A DNA stretch of 64,000 nt from Neoaquamicrobium sediminum (GCF_013240295.1 NZ_JABETK010000002.1:1674001-1738000), one strand, 5' to 3'; positions 38,365-47,959 are shown, counted from the stretch's first letter. Numbers and translations are program-made. Notes: generated by a model not told the origin, from the letters alone.

Positions 38365-39243
38365 TCAGGAATGCAGCTTCCAATAGTGCGCTCGATGCCG
38401 ACGCAGTGCTTTCAAGGAAGGCCTCAGACTTGGATCTGAGGGTACACGCGCCGTAAGGTCTTCATGGAGCATCGCTCGGTATTTTTCTTCGAGCAGCGGA
38501 CTCGCGATGATGCGAAAATCGTCTTCAAATGAGATCAGGAAGTGATCAACCGCCCAATGCAGGGATTTGATGATCAGCATGGCGTTAGTGGGAACGTCTG
38601 CGCCGCCATCACTCACCTCATAAATATGGCAGCAATCTGCCTCAAATGCATTCCGATGGTCACGTTGTGCAAGGCCTGTCAGAGCGCAGCGGAAATTGTA
38701 GGCGGGCAAGACCGTTGCCCTTAACCTCATGTCCCTGCGTGCGCGCTGCACGGCGTCGAACGGGCGATCTTCCACGGTCAACGATTGTTGGCCGTGATCG
38801 CTCATTCCCTGCACACCGTTGCCTTCCACTTTCCAGCTTGTCTCGATGCCGTGCTCAGCAGCGACGAGGATAGCCTCTGCCTCCCGGTCGTCGATTTCTC
38901 TCACACTTCGCTGAGTGAGGGATCGCCGATTGGGGCCCTGAAGACCAGCTTCGAAGACACCATTGTCCGCGCTGACCGGAATGCGGAACGCCAACGGGCG
39001 GTAGCCTGCAATTTCGGCAGCGAGCATGTTCGCGTTGCCGGGGACCGGATAAATATCTCGGACGACCCCCACTGCATAGTAGCAAGCTTGACGGTCCGAC
39101 TTAGAACGCGAAGTCGTATAAAGGACTATTTTGGAGACCGCATTACTGACGACGTCCCTGTAACGGCGTTCAAAAATGATAACGCTCGACTCCTGCCAGC
39201 CAAGCTTACGAACTTCACGGCTGTTGTAGACGATGCACCCCAC
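38365..39243 (-). CDS. HNH endonuclease, putative restriction-type, low GC
   Basis: This protein of about 292 residues has an N-terminal module with YYAVGVVRDIYPVP and a C-terminal HNH nuclease: Cys in CALTG, DCCHI, and NAMLIIKSLHWAVDH with the NxxxL-xxH layout. It resembles stand-alone restriction-like HNH proteins. GTG 39243 is the first usual start, but upstream codons 39267-39244 (LAFIHSGC) look like the family's N-terminus. The true start may be CTG 39267, or an ATG may have been lost. Its base composition, near 50 percent GC, contrasts with its neighbours and suggests transfer. Confidence 0.65.
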   Translation of the reverse strand: MGCIVYNSREVRKLGWQESSVIIFERRYRDVVSNAVSKIVLYTTSRSKSDRQACYYAVGVVRDIYPVPGNANMLAAEIAGYRPLAFRIPVSADNGVFEAGLQGPNRRSLTQRSVREIDDREAEAILVAAEHGIETSWKVEGNGVQGMSDHGQQSLTVEDRPFDAVQRARRDMRLRATVLPAYNFRCALTGLAQRDHRNAFEADCCHIYEVSDGGADVPTNAMLIIKSLHWAVDHFLISFEDDFRIIASPLLEEKYRAMLHEDLTARVPSDPSLRPSLKALRRHRAHYWKLHS

Positions 39244-39361
39244 GCACCCAGAATGTATGAATGCCAGGATAGCTGGTAGTTAGCAAAAGTTGAAAATCGG
39301 ATTGCAGCTGAACTTTAAAGTTGCTCCCTAGCACAGTTCGAAGCCTGCCGACCTCCTCACC

Positions 39362-40933
39362 TCACCCTTTCACCTGCACCCATCTCAACATGAAGAAATT
39401 GTCGGGCCGCTGGACCACGTCGATGGCGTCGCGTGCGGCCCAGACCAGGGGCTCCACATAAAGCGGCACATAGCTCATCTCGTCCTGCACGATGCCGGCG
39501 ATTTCGTCGAGCATCGCCTGCCGCTTCGCGGGATCGAGCTCCTGTTGAACCATGGGCAGCAGTTCATCGACCCGTGCATTGGAATAGCCGCCGAAATTCC
39601 AGGTTCCCAGCGTATTGGACGGCGTGTGGACCAGGAAGCGGATCGGGTGCTCGGCATCGAAGGTGCCGGGCGACCAGCCGAGCAGGAACACGTCGAAACG
39701 GTCCTCGCGCAGTTCGGTCCAGTATGTGCGCACGGGCATCGTCTCAAGCTGCGCCTTGAGCCCAACCGCAGCCAGCATGCCGGTAAGCGCCTGGCAGACG
39801 GCATCGTCGTTCAGGTAGCGGTCGTTGGTGCATCGCAGGCTGAAGGAGAAGCCTTGCGGATAGCCGGCTTCGGCAAGCAGGGCGCGCGCCGCATCGGCGT
39901 CGTAGGCTGGGCGCGAAGAATGCGCGGTCGAATAGCCGGATAGCCCCGCCGGGACGAGCTGGCTGGCAGGTTCCGCCATGCCGTTCATCAAAACGCGGTC
40001 GATCGCATCGACATTGATGGCGCTGGCCACGGCCCGCCGCACACGCACGTCCTGGAACGGGTTCTTGCCCGTGGTTTCGAGGGAACCATACAACGCCGGG
40101 TGGTCATGCGCGAAGCCGAGCACGATCACGCGCGCTTCGAGGCCTTCCAGCGTCTTTATCCCGTCGAGCGAGCGCAATCGTTCGGCGTCCTGCACCGGCA
40201 CGCTCTGCAACATGTCGATCTCTCCGGAGACAAGCGCGGCGATCGCGGTGGCAGCGCTGCCGATCGGCATGAAGACGGCTTCGGTGACATTGTGCTGCGG
40301 CTCGTCCCACCACTCTTCGTTTACGGCAAGGCGGGTCTGCACGTCGGGGTCGCGCGCCGCGAGCTTGAACGGTCCGGTTCCATTGGTGTTAAGCGTCGCG
40401 AATGTCGGCTGGTCCTTGGCGGGCATCGTCGAGTTGTTCGCGGCGGCCCAGTCGCGATCCATGATCATCCAGTTCGCGATGCTCTCGGGAAAGATCGGAT
40501 CCGGCGCCTTGGTCACGAAATCGACGGTGTAGTCGTCGACGACGCGCACCTCCTGCACAGGCGCGAACCAGGAGCGCACATCGGACTGTTCGGAGATGCC
40601 CCGCTCGTAAGAGAAGAGCACGTCGTCGGCAGTGAAATCCGATCCGTCGTGAAACTTGACGCCCTGCCGCAGCACGAAGCGCCAGCCGTCCTCATCTTCG
40701 AGCGGCTTCCATTCGGTCGCCAGCGAGGGTTCGATCGACATGTCGGGCGCACGACGCACCAAGCCCTCATAGATATTGTTGAGGAACGATGTCACCGGCG
40801 CGAGATTCGCCGCATGCGGGTCCATGGTCTGTGGGTCCGTGCTCGCCGACCAGCGAAACGTTTCCGCGTGAGCGTTCGCCGACAATGAAACGCCGAGCGC
40901 AAGCGCAGCAGCCGTGAAAATCCTTGAATTCAT
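39362..40933 (-). CDS. ABC transporter peptide/dipeptide-binding protein (SBP family 5)
   Basis: This 523-residue periplasmic protein has a signal peptide ending in ANAHA (about 23). It has the family 5 layout: LDPHAANLAP-like opening in TDPQTMDPHAAN, VKFHDGSDFTADDVLFSYERG, and FLLGWSPGTFDAEHPI. The ATG at 40933 is preceded by GGAGGGA. No permease or ATPase genes are adjacent, so it is an orphan binding protein for an unknown oligopeptide, opine or metal complex. Confidence 0.88.
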   Translation of the reverse strand: MNSRIFTAAALALGVSLSANAHAETFRWSASTDPQTMDPHAANLAPVTSFLNNIYEGLVRRAPDMSIEPSLATEWKPLEDEDGWRFVLRQGVKFHDGSDFTADDVLFSYERGISEQSDVRSWFAPVQEVRVVDDYTVDFVTKAPDPIFPESIANWMIMDRDWAAANNSTMPAKDQPTFATLNTNGTGPFKLAARDPDVQTRLAVNEEWWDEPQHNVTEAVFMPIGSAATAIAALVSGEIDMLQSVPVQDAERLRSLDGIKTLEGLEARVIVLGFAHDHPALYGSLETTGKNPFQDVRVRRAVASAINVDAIDRVLMNGMAEPASQLVPAGLSGYSTAHSSRPAYDADAARALLAEAGYPQGFSFSLRCTNDRYLNDDAVCQALTGMLAAVGLKAQLETMPVRTYWTELREDRFDVFLLGWSPGTFDAEHPIRFLVHTPSNTLGTWNFGGYSNARVDELLPMVQQELDPAKRQAMLDEIAGIVQDEMSYVPLYVEPLVWAARDAIDVVQRPDNFFMLRWVQVKG

Positions 40934-41064
40934 TGGTCCCTCCACTGCCCACATGCAGCCGCTTTCGTGAGCCTTTCGCACAATCTGCAAGCTATCTTGT
41001 CGCCCAAGGCAAATCCAAAGGGAAATCACGCGCGCGTCAGCGCGCGGTCAGATAGAGCCAGACC

Positions 41065-41094
41065 ATAAAAAAGCGGCGCGATTTCTCGCGCCGC
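41065..41094 (-). terminator. Rho-independent terminator of the first cold-shock gene
   Basis: A 10-bp stem (41071-41080 with 41085-41094) and a 4-base loop are followed on the minus strand by six U residues (41070-41065). Confidence 0.88.
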
Positions 41095-41133
41095 TCTTGC
41101 AAACCGCCGTGCCGGTGACCCGGCACGATGCCC

Positions 41134-41346
41134 TTAGGCTGCGGACAGGTTCACTGCCTTCGGACCCTTGCCCATACGGTCGGGCTCGACGTCGAAGGAA
41201 ACCTTCTGACCGTCGACGAGGGTACGCAGGCCGGAGGCCTCGACAGCGGAAATGTGGACGAAAACGTCCTTCGCGCCGTCGTCAGGCGTGATGAAGCCGA
41301 AGCCTTTGGTTGCATTGAAAAACTTTACGGTGCCGGTCTGGGCCAT
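41134..41346 (-). CDS. cspA: cold-shock domain protein
   Basis: This 70-residue OB-fold RNA chaperone has RNP1 KGFGFITP and RNP2 DVFVHISAV. The ATG at 41346 gives the standard MAQTGTVKFF start, and a GGAGC Shine-Dalgarno precedes it. The 170-base stretch upstream could be a structured cold-shock leader. It is closely related to the cold-shock gene at 47717. Confidence 0.93.
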   Translation of the reverse strand: MAQTGTVKFFNATKGFGFITPDDGAKDVFVHISAVEASGLRTLVDGQKVSFDVEPDRMGKGPKAVNLSAA

Positions 41347-41517
41347 GGGGGAAAGCTCCTGTTCCCTTTGGTAAGCTGCGTCTGCGCGACATGCGCAGGG
41401 TCGCCGTCGAGAGTTCACGATGTCGGGGAAAGGTCGTCCTAAACGGTCCAGTCTCCGGGTCAGCAAATGCCCGAACGTCAGCGTTATTCGCACGAAATCA
41501 ACGAAAATACAAGCACC

Positions 41518-42620
41518 TCAACGTTTGCCCGGAGGCACATTTCCATCCAGCAGCGGAACGAAGGGCTCCTCGGAAACGGGTGGCGGCGGGGCGTCAGCCA
41601 CGCTTGCCTGCTCGGCCGGCTTCTGATCGGTCGCGGAAGCAGGCGCCGGCCGGCGCTGCACCTCGGCAACGATGGCCAGCAGCGAAGCGAAATCGCGCGC
41701 CATCGGCTCCAGATGCGCCTTGTAGTCGACCTGCCTGTCCAGTGGCGGCAATTCAAAGAAATCCTTGTCGCTGGGCAGCATCAGGAAGAATTCGGCCTGG
41801 CGCACGGCAAGGCGCGGGCTTCCCCGCCGCCACCGCTCGTTCACCCAGCCCAGAACGTCGCCCAGCCCCCGGCAAAGAGCGCCCGCGCCTCCTCACGCCT
41901 GTCGCTGCGAAATTCGTAAAACTGGTCAAGCGGGGTGCGGCTGAAGACCGTTTCCAGCCGGTCGCCGCCAAAGAAAGCCGACAGCGACCGCATCAGGTCG
42001 CTGAACGGCTGCATAAGGCTTGGCTCCGGCTTGCGCACCGCAACCAGGGTGCCCGGAAAACTGTCCCGGACGCCGCAGCAAAGCACCACCCCCTTGAAAA
42101 GGACGATCGTCGACGACTTGTTTCTGCGCGACAGGGTCATCTCGCAGATTTCGAAATGCTTGCCGTCGAGCCGGCCGGTGATGATGTCGCCGAATTCGGT
42201 GTGATTGTAGTCGCCCTTGAGCACGGCCGGAAGGCGTCGGAAACTTCCCGGTTCGTATCCATGCGAATACCGCAACCCGTTCACGAAACCGAACATCACC
42301 GGCAGGATGTGATCGCGAAAGCCCTGCTGCGTATCGACACCGACCCGGTGCGCGAAGCGGTGTACCCCCACCCCGCCAACGATGGCGGCAATACCGCCGC
42401 CGATCAGGAGGATCAACGCGACTTTCTCCGCCATGGAGCTGAAATTGGCGATGATGAAATAGAAGACCACCGCGCAGGCAAGCACGTAACTCCCGAGCAG
42501 CATCGGCACCCGACGACCGATCTCGGCCTGGGCATGGCGTCGCCGCTCATTGTAGTTGGCGACGTCCTTCTCTATCGCGGCGATCGTTTCGGCGTTAGGC
42601 AGATATTCGTCGGCATTCAT
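41518..42620 (-). CDS. DUF3137 membrane protein (frameshifted)
   Basis: The corrected product is about 367 residues. Two adjacent transmembrane helices (about 45-65 and 70-88) are followed by a large soluble domain with HFEICEMTLSRRNK and TIVLFKGVVL, the DUF3137 pattern. A missing G in a G-run near 41866-41870 ends the frame at 41841. Restoring it continues through LGDVLGWVNERW into the second half, which ends with a Pro-rich tail. Function unknown. It is divergent from the DUF2189 gene. Confidence 0.75.
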
Positions 42621-42828
42621 GGTGACGCCCCGCGCAATGCTTGCTCATCATATCATCCGGGTAAAGGTGTGAGTAGCGGTGACGTCCAGAGCGGACGCGA
42701 CGCGCAACGGGAACTATGCTATCTTCACCAAAGAACGGGTTGTGGGTCGCGTGCGGCCATGCTCCCGGGCGGGGTTCGCGAAGCTGGCCGCAGACCACGA
42801 CCGCAAACAAGCGGTTGGAGGAATGGTC

Positions 42829-43632
42829 ATGACGAACTTTCATGTCTACGCCGGAGCAGAAGGCGCGCCGGCCTATCCGGATGTGCGTTCAATCGAGATC
42901 GGCGACCTCTATGACTGCCTGCGGGCAGGCTACGAGGATTTCATGGCGAAGCCCTCGCACATCATCTTCATCATCGTGATGTATCCGCTGATCGGCGTGG
43001 TGCTCGCCGCCTGGACATCGGGCGCAAACGCGCTGCCGATGCTGTTTCCGCTCGCGTCCGGCTTTGCCCTGCTCGGTCCGTTCGCGGCAATCGGCCTCTA
43101 CGAGATCAGCCGCCGCCGCGAAGCGGGAATGGACACGTCATGGCGCCATGCACTCGAACTGCGCCACTCGCCGGCCCTTCCCTCGATCGCCGCGGTTGGC
43201 GCCATGCTGTTTGCCGTGTTCATCGCCTGGCTGCTGACCGCACAGGCAATCTACTCAGCGATATTCGGCCCCGAGCCGCCGGCGTCGGTCGGCAGTTTCC
43301 TGTCCCAGCTCTTCTCGACATCCGAAGGCTGGACCCTGATCCTGGCGGGCAATGCCATCGGTTTCGTCTTCGCAGTGGTAGTGCTATCGACGACGGTCGT
43401 GGCCTTCCCGCTGCTTGTCGACCGGGATGTCGGTGCATGGGCGGCAATCCACACCTCGGCCAGGGCCGTCATGGCAAATCCCCTGCAGATGCTCGCTTGG
43501 GGTTTCATCGTCGCGCTGTTGCTCGCGCTCGGCAGCTTGCCGCTCTTTGCCGGCCTCATCGTCGTCATCCCGATCCTTGGCCACGCAACCTGGCACCTCT
43601 ATCGCAAGGTGGTGGTCGAGGAACGCGTCTAG
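42829..43632 (+). CDS. DUF2189 membrane protein
   Basis: This 267-residue integral membrane protein has six or so helices, with the conserved DLYDCLRAGYEDF near the start and GPFAAIGLYEISRRRE after the second helix. Relatives are annotated as DUF2189, sometimes as cytochrome-oxidase-linked. I chose the ATG at 42829 because GGAGGA lies 6 bases upstream. Its stop overlaps the convergent NIPSNAP gene by 4 bases. Confidence 0.8.
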   Translation: MTNFHVYAGAEGAPAYPDVRSIEIGDLYDCLRAGYEDFMAKPSHIIFIIVMYPLIGVVLAAWTSGANALPMLFPLASGFALLGPFAAIGLYEISRRREAGMDTSWRHALELRHSPALPSIAAVGAMLFAVFIAWLLTAQAIYSAIFGPEPPASVGSFLSQLFSTSEGWTLILAGNAIGFVFAVVVLSTTVVAFPLLVDRDVGAWAAIHTSARAVMANPLQMLAWGFIVALLLALGSLPLFAGLIVVIPILGHATWHLYRKVVVEERV

Positions 43633-44369
43633 CGCAGCAGCGAACGCCCGGTTGGGGCGAGCCTCAGCCGCGTGGCCGGCGTGCGGCGCGCAAGCTCTGC
43701 CAGCGCCGCTGCGCCTGCCGGCGTATCCTGCAAGCGCTCGAACCCGTCCTCGCCGGCCACCCGTATCAGCATCACAAACACCGAAACGTGTTCCCGCACT
43801 GGCAGTCTGGGAAACGTATTTTCGGACGATTCAGTGACCAGGCTTGCCACGGTCTCGCAGCCGACGGGCTTAAGCGCTGGCACGAACGCGTCCCGGTACC
43901 AAGCCACGAAACCATCGAGATCACCGGGATCCACGGGGCATATGAGCGCCTCGAAATTGCAAGCCGGCGACATCGACACCGCCTGCTGTGGCCGGTTCCT
44001 CGGATCGAGCGCCCCGAAAGTGTCTCCGCCGCAGGGACGGAGCAGAAGCACGTCGTCGAAATCGATCATCGTCGCATTGGCAGCGGCGCTGTGCGCGGCC
44101 CAGACTGGACCATCATAAAACAAGGCAAGCGCTGCGGCCCGGCTTTCCATGCCGGAAAACCCGCGCAGCCAGACGAACCGGTCGGGCCGGTCGAGATCGC
44201 GGAACTGGCCCAGCACGGATATGTCGCAAGCTTCCTGCGTTTCAACGAATTCGCGGTCGAACAGGTCGATCAGCGTATCGCGCGCACCCGGATGCAGAAT
44301 GTATTGGCGCAGCTCGACGACGGCGGTGTGGACCGTGCGGCGGGTAGCTTCGGTGGCGGAAAGGCGCAT
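43629..44369 (-). CDS. NIPSNAP family protein
   Basis: This 246-residue protein of the dimeric alpha/beta-barrel class has VVELRQYILHPGARDTLIDLF, FVWLRGFSGMESR and ALALFYDGPVWAAH, the NIPSNAP signature. The ATG at 44369 avoids 19 unconserved upstream residues. Role unknown. It is divergent from the adenylation-enzyme gene, with a 190-base shared control region. Confidence 0.78.
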   Translation of the reverse strand: MRLSATEATRRTVHTAVVELRQYILHPGARDTLIDLFDREFVETQEACDISVLGQFRDLDRPDRFVWLRGFSGMESRAAALALFYDGPVWAAHSAAANATMIDFDDVLLLRPCGGDTFGALDPRNRPQQAVSMSPACNFEALICPVDPGDLDGFVAWYRDAFVPALKPVGCETVASLVTESSENTFPRLPVREHVSVFVMLIRVAGEDGFERLQDTPAGAAALAELARRTPATRLRLAPTGRSLLR

Positions 44370-44473
44370 GGAAGACCGACTGGCGTTCAGTTGAAAGACG
44401 CGCTCATAACACCCGGAGCGGCACACCTCCTGTCAGGAGCTTTTGGGCAGCAGCAGCCGTCAGCGTTCGATTA

Positions 44474-44489
44474 AGGTTAAGAATAACCT
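44474..44489. promoter_or_regulatory. AGGTTA-AGAA-TAACCT inverted repeat
   Basis: A perfect 6-bp palindrome with a 4-base spacer lies in an AT-rich patch between the NIPSNAP gene and the divergent adenylation-enzyme gene. It could be an operator for either gene. No local regulator gene is present. Confidence 0.3.
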
Positions 44490-44561
44490 AAAGTTGCGGT
44501 GCCGCGCGGCGCTGCGCTATGGGATGGCATACACTCTCACCGCGGAATGCAGGCAGAAGCG

Positions 44562-46175
44562 ATGGCCCAGAGCTACAACATTTCCGCCGGCTTCATTCAG
44601 TCGACGCAAGACCACCCCGACAGGCCGTTCTATTGTGATGCGGCCAACACCCTGACCTATAGCGAGATGGGCGCCATTGTCCGGCGCCTGGCCTCCTGGT
44701 TTTCGAGTGGCGGTCGCCCGCGGCGTGTCGGCATCCTCGCGACGCGCAGCCTCGAAGCCTATGCGGGCATGCTGGCGGCCGGCCTCGCAGGCGCCGCCTA
44801 CGTGCCGCTCAACCTAAAATGGCCCGAAGAGCGCATCATCGCGCTACTGAACGCGCTGTCGCTGGACGCGCTGGTGGTCGACGCGAAGGCGGCCGCCCTG
44901 CTGACGCCGGCGGTCCTTGCGGCGGCACCCGACAAGATCGTGATTGCAGACGCCGCGCCTGCCATCGAGCCGCGCGCCGGACAGGACATCGTCCGGCTGG
45001 GCGCCGTGGAGGCCCAGCCTCTGGACGCTCCTGCTCACGTCGATCCGGACGATCTCGCCTACATCATCTTCACCTCCGGCACGACCGGCATGCCGAAGGG
45101 CGTGATGATCTCGGCCGCCTCCCTGAGCAGCTACCTCGAGCAGAGCCGCGGCTGGACGAAGCTCACGCCGGATGACCGGCTGGCCGAAACCTGCGACGTC
45201 ACCTTCGACCTGACGGTGCACAACTTGTTCCTGTGCGTCGAAGCGGGTGCGTCGCTGCATGTGATGTCCGCGCTGGAAATGCTCGCACCGGGGCGTTTCG
45301 TGCGGGCCCGTGAAATCACGGTTTGGCTGTCGGTGCCGACGCTCGTGGCGATGATGCGCCGCAACGGTTCGCTCAAGCCCGGCATCTTCCCGAGCATGAG
45401 GCTCTCGCTGTTCTGCGGCGAGCCGCTGCCGGCTGCGGCCGCGCAGGCCTGGGCGGAAGCGACCCCCAACGGCGTGGTAGAGAATATTTACGGACCGACG
45501 GAGGCAACCGTCGTCTGCATGCGCCAGCCCCTGACGGAGCCGGCGGTTGTCACCCCGAGCCGCGGCATAATCGCCATCGGCACGCCGTTCGAGACCATGG
45601 AGGTGGCGATCCTGGGTGACGACATGCGCCCGCTGCCCGATGGCGAACCGGGCGAAATCGCGCTCTCCGGCCCACAGCTTGCCGTCGGCTACTTCAATGC
45701 GCCGGAACAGACGGCCGACCGCTTTCGCGAGATCGACGGCAAGCGCTGGTATCTGACCGGGGATCTCGGCGTGAGAGACGGCGACGGTGTATTCCACCAT
45801 CTCGGCCGCACCGACAACCAGATCAAGCTCAAGGGCAACCGGATCGAGCTGGAAGAGGTGGAGATGCACCTGCGCCGCGCCGCCGGCAGCGACATGGTTG
45901 CCGTCGTGGCCTGGCCGGTCGTGGACGGTTCGGCGCAGGGGCTGGTCGGCTTTTGCAGCAGCACGCTCGACGCAGAGACCATCGCGGGTGCGATGGTCAA
46001 GACGCTGCCGCGCTATATGATGCCGGATCCGATCCATGTCGTCGATTCGCTGCCGGTCAACGTCAATGGCAAGGTGGACCGGCGCGCACTGGTGGCGAGG
46101 CTGGACGAAATGGAAAAGGCGGGTGAGCCGGCGCAGCCGCGCCCCCAAATGGCAATGGCGGGAGGCATGTCGTGA
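44562..46175 (+). CDS. stand-alone adenylation enzyme (amino-acid--carrier-protein ligase, DltA-like)
   Basis: This 537-residue AMP-forming ligase has A3 FTSGTTGMPKG (170-180), A4 with FDLTV (215-219), whose Asp usually binds a substrate amino group, A5 YGPTEATV, A7 YLTGDLG, A8 GRTDNQIKLKGNRIE, and the A10 Lys in NVNGKVDRRAL. It probably activates an amino acid and loads the carrier protein encoded next, whose GTG overlaps its TGA. The start is uncertain (ATG 44547 also possible). No dltB or dltD homologue is nearby, so teichoic-acid D-alanylation is not implied. Confidence 0.8.
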   Translation: MAQSYNISAGFIQSTQDHPDRPFYCDAANTLTYSEMGAIVRRLASWFSSGGRPRRVGILATRSLEAYAGMLAAGLAGAAYVPLNLKWPEERIIALLNALSLDALVVDAKAAALLTPAVLAAAPDKIVIADAAPAIEPRAGQDIVRLGAVEAQPLDAPAHVDPDDLAYIIFTSGTTGMPKGVMISAASLSSYLEQSRGWTKLTPDDRLAETCDVTFDLTVHNLFLCVEAGASLHVMSALEMLAPGRFVRAREITVWLSVPTLVAMMRRNGSLKPGIFPSMRLSLFCGEPLPAAAAQAWAEATPNGVVENIYGPTEATVVCMRQPLTEPAVVTPSRGIIAIGTPFETMEVAILGDDMRPLPDGEPGEIALSGPQLAVGYFNAPEQTADRFREIDGKRWYLTGDLGVRDGDGVFHHLGRTDNQIKLKGNRIELEEVEMHLRRAAGSDMVAVVAWPVVDGSAQGLVGFCSSTLDAETIAGAMVKTLPRYMMPDPIHVVDSLPVNVNGKVDRRALVARLDEMEKAGEPAQPRPQMAMAGGMS

Positions 46176-46423
46176 CAGAACTGGCGAGCGCGCGCATACG
46201 CGAAACGATTTTTTCCGTGCTGGCACAGCGTGGCCAGCCTGCGGTGGCCGAGGACGAGCCGCTGTTCTCCACGGGGCGTCTCGATTCCCTGGCAGCGACC
46301 GAGGTTCTGACGATGCTCGAGGCTGACTTCGGCATCGACCTCGCGGACGAGGATTTCGACATCCTCCAGATCGATACGCTGCGCGATATCGAGGCCCTGC
46401 TTTCGACGCGCAAGGCGGCGTAG
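46172..46423 (+). CDS. acyl/peptidyl carrier protein
   Basis: This 83-residue four-helix carrier has the phosphopantetheine attachment Ser39 in GRLDSLAA, matching the DSL consensus. It begins with GTG at 46172 inside the stop of the ligase gene, so translation is coupled, and it is followed by a strong terminator. It presumably receives the residue activated by the ligase. Confidence 0.87.
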   Translation: MTELASARIRETIFSVLAQRGQPAVAEDEPLFSTGRLDSLAATEVLTMLEADFGIDLADEDFDILQIDTLRDIEALLSTRKAA

Positions 46424-46461
46424 CTGTCCGTCAACCTTTTCGGCTCATAATGAATACTCGG

Positions 46462-46491
46462 GCGGCGGGCTTTTCCCGCCGCGGCTTTTTT
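46462..46491 (+). terminator. Rho-independent terminator after the carrier protein gene
   Basis: An 8-bp GC stem (46462-46469 with 46475-46482) and a 5-base loop are followed by GGC and six Ts. Confidence 0.85.
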
Positions 46492-46513
46492 GGACGATGC
46501 CGTCGAGGATGTT

Positions 46514-47368
46514 TTGAAACTGCGGCCGATAGAAATTGGCGACGCCGGCAAGGCCGCCGCACTGCTTGCCGAAGGCTTTCCCAGCCATTCGCACGAAGCA
46601 TGGGCCGGAACCGTCCGACGCCTGTTCGCCCATGTGCAAGAGATCGGCGAAACCTCCATCGGCCAGTTCGTCATGGCCGGAGGCGACGAGATCGGGCTGT
46701 GCCTGGCGATCCCGTCATATCGCACCGCCTATGCGGACCAGCCGACCAGGATTGTGAATCTGGCCTCGTTCTTTCTGAGGCCCGGCAGCGAATGGATGGC
46801 GCCGCTGCTCATGCGCCGCCTCACAGCCGACCGCAGCGTCGAATACACCGACCTCACGGCATCGCCATCAATGCGCAAGATCAACCGGCAGACCGGTTTT
46901 GTCGATCATTCGGAAGGGTCGGTCTTCATACCGGTTCCAGTTGCCGCCTTGCGCGCGGGGCGTGGGGCTAGGGTCCTTCCGCTCGGCGCAATCCGTCCGG
47001 GCACATTGCCCGACGCACATATCCGGCTGCTGGAGCAACATGCCGCGCTTGGCTGCATTGCGGTTGCGCTTGAAGTCCACGGGACGTGCCACCCGCTGAT
47101 CCTCACATCGTCGCCGCGCCGTCGCGTGCCGAGCGCCCGCGTCATCCTGGTGCGCGATCGCCAGCTGATCCGCAAAGGTTTGGGTCCCATTGCCAGGCAC
47201 CTGATGAAACGGGGTTTCGCTTTCCTCGAATTCGACGCCCGCGCCAAAGTCGGCTTTCCAGAGGCGATGTTTCGCACGGAAGTCGCGCCTGTCCAGTCGA
47301 CGAGAGACACCGCAGACGAAGCGATCGACCATACCTTCTCCGAGATGGTATTCCTGCGCCCCGGCTGA
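46514..47368 (+). CDS. GNAT-like N-acyltransferase
   Basis: About 284 residues. The N-terminal part has LRPIEIGDAGKAAALLAEGFP and further strands of a GNAT fold; MRKINRQTGF resembles the end of the acceptor region, and a second domain follows (from about 165). It is recognisable only as a divergent GNAT relative. No ATG opens the frame. TTG 46514 with GAGGA 4 bases upstream is my choice; TTG 46490 lies inside the terminator T-run. It may work with the carrier protein upstream. Confidence 0.6.
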   Translation: MKLRPIEIGDAGKAAALLAEGFPSHSHEAWAGTVRRLFAHVQEIGETSIGQFVMAGGDEIGLCLAIPSYRTAYADQPTRIVNLASFFLRPGSEWMAPLLMRRLTADRSVEYTDLTASPSMRKINRQTGFVDHSEGSVFIPVPVAALRAGRGARVLPLGAIRPGTLPDAHIRLLEQHAALGCIAVALEVHGTCHPLILTSSPRRRVPSARVILVRDRQLIRKGLGPIARHLMKRGFAFLEFDARAKVGFPEAMFRTEVAPVQSTRDTADEAIDHTFSEMVFLRPG

Positions 47369-47716
47369 AACACTGCCGCGAGCGAAGTACTTCAAATCCA
47401 AGGTGTTATCAAAACGGCGCGCCGCAGGTGAACGGGCGCGGTCACAAATCTTTTGCTTGCCCGATGCTCCAAAATGAAGGAAGGTTTCTTCCGTTCGGGC
47501 GTTTGCCGGCCCGGAGACTGGAATAGGATACCCCGGTGCAAGTGCAGTTTATCGAGCCTATCACCTGCCATGTCGCCCGGGACGACCGCGGAACAAGAGG
47601 GTTCCGGCAAGGCCCCGACGCGAGGAAAGCTGTTTCTTCTCCCCCAGTAAAGGCGCGAGATTGAGCGGGATTGACACCCCCGCAAGAGACAACAAGTGGG
47701 AGATAAGGAGCTTCCC
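47369..47716. other. intergenic region and leader of the second cold-shock gene
   Basis: These 348 bases contain no gene I can support. Several small GC stems and a TTGACA near 47667 without a convincing -10 box are visible. The 3' part is probably the structured 5' leader usual for cold-shock mRNAs. Confidence 0.45.
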
Positions 47717-47929
47717 ATGCCCCAGAGCGGAACCGTGAAATTTTTCAACCATGCCAAGGGCTTCGGCTTCATTACGCCGGACGACGGCCAGAAGGATGTG
47801 TTCGTTCACATCTCTGCCGTCCAGGCATCGGGCCTGCCAGGGCTCGAGGACGGCCAGAAAGTGTCGTTCGAAACCGAACCTGACAAGCGTGGCAAGGGCC
47901 CCAAAGCCGTCAATCTGACGGTCCTCTAG
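47717..47929 (+). CDS. cspA: cold-shock domain protein
   Basis: This 70-residue OB-fold RNA chaperone is a paralogue of the one at 41134-41346, with RNP1 KGFGFITP and RNP2 DVFVHISAV identical and the C-terminal GKGPKAVNL shared. The ATG at 47717 follows AAGGAGC. It is monocistronic with its own terminator. Confidence 0.94.
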   Translation: MPQSGTVKFFNHAKGFGFITPDDGQKDVFVHISAVQASGLPGLEDGQKVSFETEPDKRGKGPKAVNLTVL

Positions 47930-47959
47930 AAGGGTCATAGCTGCAACCTGAATCAATTG

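Noticed and set aside
44562..46423. A dlt (D-alanyl-lipoteichoic acid) system
   Set aside because: The ligase and carrier look like DltA and DltC, but there is no MBOAT (DltB) or DltD gene and the organism is Gram-negative, so only the generic ligase/carrier call is made.
47453..47650. A 65-codon plus-strand frame before the second cold-shock gene
   Set aside because: No ribosome-binding site and no protein-like features; it lies in the probable cold-shock mRNA leader.
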